This document shows, piece after piece, positions 60,430-64,000 of a DNA stretch of 64,000 nt. Numbering within the stretch: the first letter of the stretch is position 1; each line of letters opens with the position of its first letter. The notes under the pieces are model-generated. The model made no database searches. It was given only the letters and a program-made list of their open reading frames with translations, and was not told the origin of the DNA. The translations under genes were made by a program, and so were the position numbers. This DNA comes from Serratia symbiotica (lineage in GTDB: Bacteria; Pseudomonadota; Gammaproteobacteria; Enterobacterales; Enterobacteriaceae): positions 1,674,001-1,738,000 of the forward strand of contig LR025083.1 in NCBI GenBank assembly GCA_900380265.1. The letters are read 5' to 3'.

Positions 60430-61760
60430 GATAAGCGGCTGATTTTACTACTTCAGCGATGCGCTTTGCTAGCACGCTCATCTGGTGTTGATTCTCCCTT
60501 CCACCATCACCCGAATAAAAGGTTCGGCACCTGATTTACGCAATAGCACCCACCCGCGGTCGACTAAGTCAACCTCAACCTGCTCAGTGATTTTACGCAC
60601 TTTAGCAGATTCTAGTAGATTTGCTCACCCTTAGAATAGCGTTCATCAGGATCTGCGGTAACAACTTAATGCCACTGCACAGATCATACAGGCTCATGTA
60701 ATTACTCACCGTCGCGCTCAACACCTGCAGCCTAGGCACGATACCATCGCCAGTAGTAGTTTTGTCTAGACGAATAACATGACCAGACTTCTCCACGCCA
60801 ATCCGCCAGCCTAGTTCTGGCATCGTTTCAAGAACATAACGATCACTCACTTTGGTACGCGTAAACGGAATACTTAAATGCTTCAGTGCCAACTCTAACC
60901 CCATATTACTCATTACTATTCCGACAGCACCGCCAGCGCAGCTGGTGTTAGCGCAGTCCTTCCCGAGCAATAATATAAAGAATCTGGTCTCCATCTACCT
61001 TAGTGCCTAAATGGTCTATCATCACCATACGATCACCATCACCGTCAAGCGCAAGTCCAACATGCGCCTTATGTTGCAGCACCCATTTCTGCAACTGGCG
61101 GACATCAGTCGTACCACATTTTCCATTAATATTTATTTCATCGGTGCGACGCCGATGGCAACAACAGTCGCCCAGCTCGTTTAATACGCTTGGCATGTGG
61201 CAGATGGCACCGATTGGCACAATCGACCACAATTCAACCCATTGAGGTTGAGGTTGCTCAGGCAGGTACCTTTTAAAAATTCAATGTCCTGACTAGCGGC
61301 GTCGATAAGCCAGTTGGCTGCACCCAACTCAGAAGACTTCATATAAGTCAGCGCCTTTCCTATCTCGGATTCAATAGCTTCCTCAATATCATCTGGTAAT
61401 TTGGCGCCATCAGTCGACAAAAATTTGATGTCATTATCATAGAACGGATTCTGCAAGGCAGAAATGACAATGCCACCTGACAGCGCGGACAGGGCGTCTC
61501 AGGTGAGCTACTACCAGCGTTGGTATCAGTCCGAACCAGGGACAGACAGACCAGCGGCAGCTATAGAACTAGCTTCTACTGCTGACTCAAAATATCACCG
61601 TAAATTCGGGTATCTCTTACCAAGAATAATTGTTAGAGAGCTATCAGACGAAATCACTTTACCGGCTACCTACCCAGCGTCAGAAAGAAATCTGGTTGAT
61701 AGGCGATTCACCAACTTTGCCACGAATACTATCAGTGCCAAAATATTTCCGCGCTATCAC
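60430..61760 (-). pseudogene. glmM: glmM pseudogene (phosphoglucosamine mutase)
   Basis: GlmM converts glucosamine-6-P to glucosamine-1-P for UDP-GlcNAc, the precursor of peptidoglycan and LPS. The whole gene is traceable: ARKYFGTDSIRGKVG at 61760, [11 protein letters not shown] (for ISASHNPFYDN), [65 protein letters not shown] and AKRIAEVVKSA near 60430. The frame changes at least three times. The catalytic serine codon is now TTG (Leu, 61454-61456) and the following His is Gln. The GTG start overlaps the folP stop. Both neighbours are intact. Long in-frame tracts show a recent death. Confidence 0.94.
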
Positions 61761-62602
61761 ATTTTTACCTTTCTCTTAGCTGACAGCGCGGCCTCAACAA
61801 TACGCATGGCATCGACCGTTTCTTTCACGTCATGGACTCTGATAATCGTCGCACCCTGCATCGCAGCAAGCACTGCACAGGCCACGCTACCAATGACTCG
61901 CTGATCAGATGGCGCGTTCAGCAGCTGTCCAATCATCGACTTACGTGACATCCCCACCATTAACGGTAGGCCGAAACAGTTAAATTCCGATAGCTGCGCA
62001 AGGATCTGGTAATTTTGTACTAGATTTTTACCAAACCCAAAACCTGGGTCGAGCACCAATCTCTTATTTTGTATCCCTCCATCATAGCAGCGCTTAATAT
62101 GGCTCTTAAAAAACATTTTGACATCAGAAATCAGGTTATTGTAGTGTGGCGCCTGCTGCATAGTGGCTGGATTCCCCTGCATGTGCACCAAACAGACCGG
62201 TAAACCACTTTCAGCAGCGGCAGCCAACGCGCCGGGCTCCTGTAACGAACGGACATCGTTAATTAAATGGGCTCCCGCCTGCGCCGACTCACGGATCACA
62301 CCAGCTTTAGATGTATCAACAGATATACACACTCCGAAACGCTGCGCTAATGCCTCCACTACAGGTAGCACTCGTGAAATCTCTTCATTTTCACTCACCT
62401 CTACTGCTCCAGGCCGAGTGGATTCACCCCCCACATCGATTATCGTGGCACCACCTAAAATCAGCACGTTTGCATGGGAAATTGCCTGATTCAATTGGTT
62501 GTAACGACCACCATCAGAAAAAGAATCCGGTGTTACGTTAAGAATGCCCATCACCTGAGGATAAGAAAGGTTAAGCGTGATTTCTCGCACAGACAACTCC
62601 AT
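61757..62602 (-). CDS. folP: Dihydropteroate synthase
   Basis: Condenses p-aminobenzoate with dihydropterin pyrophosphate in folate synthesis; target of sulfonamides. 281 residues. Both family signatures are present: GILNVTPDSFSDGGRY (about 19-34) and GGESTRPGAVEVSENEEISR; also HMQGNPATMQ, DPGFGFGK and GMSRKSM. Intact TIM-barrel, ATG at 62602. Lies between ftsH and glmM as in E. coli. Its last bases overlap the glmM start. Confidence 0.97.
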   Translation of the reverse strand: MELSVREITLNLSYPQVMGILNVTPDSFSDGGRYNQLNQAISHANVLILGGATIIDVGGESTRPGAVEVSENEEISRVLPVVEALAQRFGVCISVDTSKAGVIRESAQAGAHLINDVRSLQEPGALAAAAESGLPVCLVHMQGNPATMQQAPHYNNLISDVKMFFKSHIKRCYDGGIQNKRLVLDPGFGFGKNLVQNYQILAQLSEFNCFGLPLMVGMSRKSMIGQLLNAPSDQRVIGSVACAVLAAMQGATIIRVHDVKETVDAMRIVEAALSAKRKVKM

Positions 62603-62726
62603 GGCTGTACCTAAATTATTTGAGTGGGATTATAGCGGCAAAAAGCGTAATAAATCTATTGAGAGCTGATTGGCTACCCCTTGCCTGCTTATACAGGGGA
62701 TAGCTTTATGAATCCCAGTGCGTACT

Positions 62727-62758
62727 CCAGGATATTACTTAGATAAGTAATATCCTGG
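62727..62758. terminator. perfect 14-base hairpin between ftsH and folP
   Basis: CCAGGATATTACTT, loop AGAT, AAGTAATATCCTGG in the 457-base ftsH-folP gap. No T-tract on either strand. The rest of this gap (62603-63059) shows no gene; the 60-codon plus-strand frame at 62910 is a shadow. Confidence 0.6.
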
Positions 62759-63059
62759 GAAACTCTGCCCTGAGCGATTTACATTCCTAAAATGGAGTCG
62801 CCCTGGCGTGATTCTTAATAAATGTGTACGATACATTGAATTATCAAAAAGAGTCTGCCCAAAGTTAGGACGCATGTTTTAGTAACCAAAACAGATACAT
62901 TCAAGCACAGTGAATATTATGCACATGCCGCATATTTGTTTTACTTTCTCATGCAGTAAAACACAAACATCGCTGAAATCTAATCCCCCACGTACCAAAG
63001 GGACTCATCAAACCATTCAAAAATGGGCATTCCTGGGCTCTGGCTACGCGGCGGCTTCT

Positions 63060-64000
63060 CTACTGGAAGTGACGCTTTTGGGGTCCACCTGATTCAACTT
63101 TACTACCGTTATTTGTATCGTCCCAACCCGCTGGTGGACGCACGTCTTGTCGATTCATAAGATCATCGATCTGTAACGCATCAATAGTTTCATATTTCAT
63201 TAATGCATTCTTCATCGAATGCAGGATATCCATGTTGTCTATCAACAGTGACCGGGCACGCATGTAATTGCGTTCAATGAGAGATTTTACTTCCTGGTCA
63301 ATGATACGTGCAGTTTCATCCGACATGTGTTTTGCCTTGGCGACAACACGGCCAAGAAACACTTCGCCTTCTTCTTCTGCATATAAGAGCGGCCCCAGTT
63401 TCTCAGAAAAACCCCATTGAGTCACCATGTTACGGGCGATAGAGGTTGCTACTTTAATATCATTCGACGCCCCAGTAGATACACTTTCTGACCCGTATAT
63501 AATCTCTTCTGCTAAACGGCCTCCATAAAGGGTAGAGATTTGGCTCTCTAGTTTCTGACGGCTAGCACTAATTGCATCACCTTCCGGAAGAAAGAAAGTG
63601 ACGCCGAGTGCTCGGCCACGCGGAATAATGGTGACTTTATGAACCGGATCATGCTCTGGTACTAGACGACCAATGATGGCGTGTCCTGCCTCATGATATG
63701 CAGTCGATTCTTTTTGCGCTTCGGTCATCACCATAGAGCGGCGTTCCGCACCCATCATAATCTTGTCTTTAGCTTTTTCGAACTCAAGCATTGACACTAC
63801 ACGCCTATTACTACGGGCAGCAAACAAGGCGGCCTCATTGACGAGGTTAGCTAAATCAGCGCCAGAGAAACCTGGTGTACCTCGCGCAATAACGGAGGTC
63901 TCGATATCAATATCCAACGGCACGCGACGCATATGTACCTTCAAGATCTGCTCACGACCACGTACATCCGGCAAACCGACAACCACCTGACGATCAAAAC
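63060..64000 (-). CDS. ftsH: FtsH, ATP-dependent zinc metalloprotease (C-terminal part, runs off window)
   Basis: Membrane-bound hexameric AAA+ protease that degrades damaged membrane proteins, LpxC and sigma-32. About 313 residues are inside the window, starting [19 protein letters not shown] in the AAA second region of homology and reading out past 64000. The protease domain has the zinc motif HEAGH in [15 protein letters not shown], then [27 protein letters not shown] and the third zinc-ligand region SNDIKVAT. The tail [22 protein letters not shown] resembles other enterobacterial FtsH ends. No damage seen. Confidence 0.97.
   Translation of the reverse strand, partial: FDRQVVVGLPDVRGREQILKVHMRRVPLDIDIETSVIARGTPGFSGADLANLVNEAALFAARSNRRVVSMLEFEKAKDKIMMGAERRSMVMTEAQKESTAYHEAGHAIIGRLVPEHDPVHKVTIIPRGRALGVTFFLPEGDAISASRQKLESQISTLYGGRLAEEIIYGSESVSTGASNDIKVATSIARNMVTQWGFSEKLGPLLYAEEEGEVFLGRVVAKAKHMSDETARIIDQEVKSLIERNYMRARSLLIDNMDILHSMKNALMKYETIDALQIDDLMNRQDVRPPAGWDDTNNGSKVESGGPQKRHFQ

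Overview
This window looks like chromosome from a host-restricted enterobacterial symbiont in mid-stage genome reduction. The 18 open genes all have close Enterobacterales homologues (ubiE-ubiJ-ubiB, yifK, rho, trxA, pfkA, tpiA, deaD, pnp-rpsO-truB-rbfA-infB-nusA, secG, folP, ftsH) and near-normal lengths, but they fill only about a third of the DNA. Almost everything between them is stop-ridden and lower in GC. Where I could read it by eye it is the decayed remains of the expected neighbouring genes, in the same order and strand as in Escherichia/Serratia. A Serratia symbiotica-like or similar insect symbiont is the most natural reading, but I cannot fix the species without a search. No insertion sequence, prophage, CRISPR array or foreign island was recognised.

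Layout. (1) 0-7 kb, plus strand: rmuC remnant, intact ubiE-ubiJ-ubiB, then remnants of tatA, tatB, ubiD and fre. (2) 7.5-16 kb, minus strand: trxA, rho, the ruined enterobacterial common antigen cluster (wzyE and wecG recognisable), yifK, and the tRNA operon argX-hisR-leuT. Divergent from trxA lies an rhlB remnant. (3) 16-31 kb: a gene desert holding a rep helicase pseudogene and a lone proM tRNA with its own promoter and terminator. (4) 30.5-34.3 kb: fieF remnant, pfkA, sbp remnant, tpiA. (5) 34.3-47.3 kb: a 12.9 kb desert with no gene I can support. (6) 47.3-64 kb, minus strand: ftsH, folP, glmM pseudogene, secG, leuU, metY pseudo-tRNA, rimP pseudogene, nusA, infB, rbfA, truB, rpsO, pnp, nlpI pseudogene, deaD.

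How the genes fit together. What survives is core translation and RNA metabolism (IF2, NusA, RbfA, TruB, S15, PNPase, DeaD, Rho), glycolysis (PfkA, TpiA), ubiquinone biosynthesis (UbiE, UbiJ, UbiB), folate (FolP), secretion and membrane quality control (SecG, FtsH), thioredoxin and one amino-acid permease. What has died is envelope decoration (common antigen), Tat export, iron/zinc efflux (FieF), sulfate uptake (Sbp), the Rep helicase, NlpI, RhlB, RimP, Fre, UbiD and one initiator tRNA copy. The most surprising loss is glmM, which normally feeds UDP-GlcNAc to peptidoglycan and LPS.

The best leads are the dead glmM next to live folP and secG; tRNA genes that have lost their encoded CCA ends; the detached proM with an acceptor-stem mismatch; and an excess of perfect or near-perfect hairpins scattered through otherwise decaying DNA.
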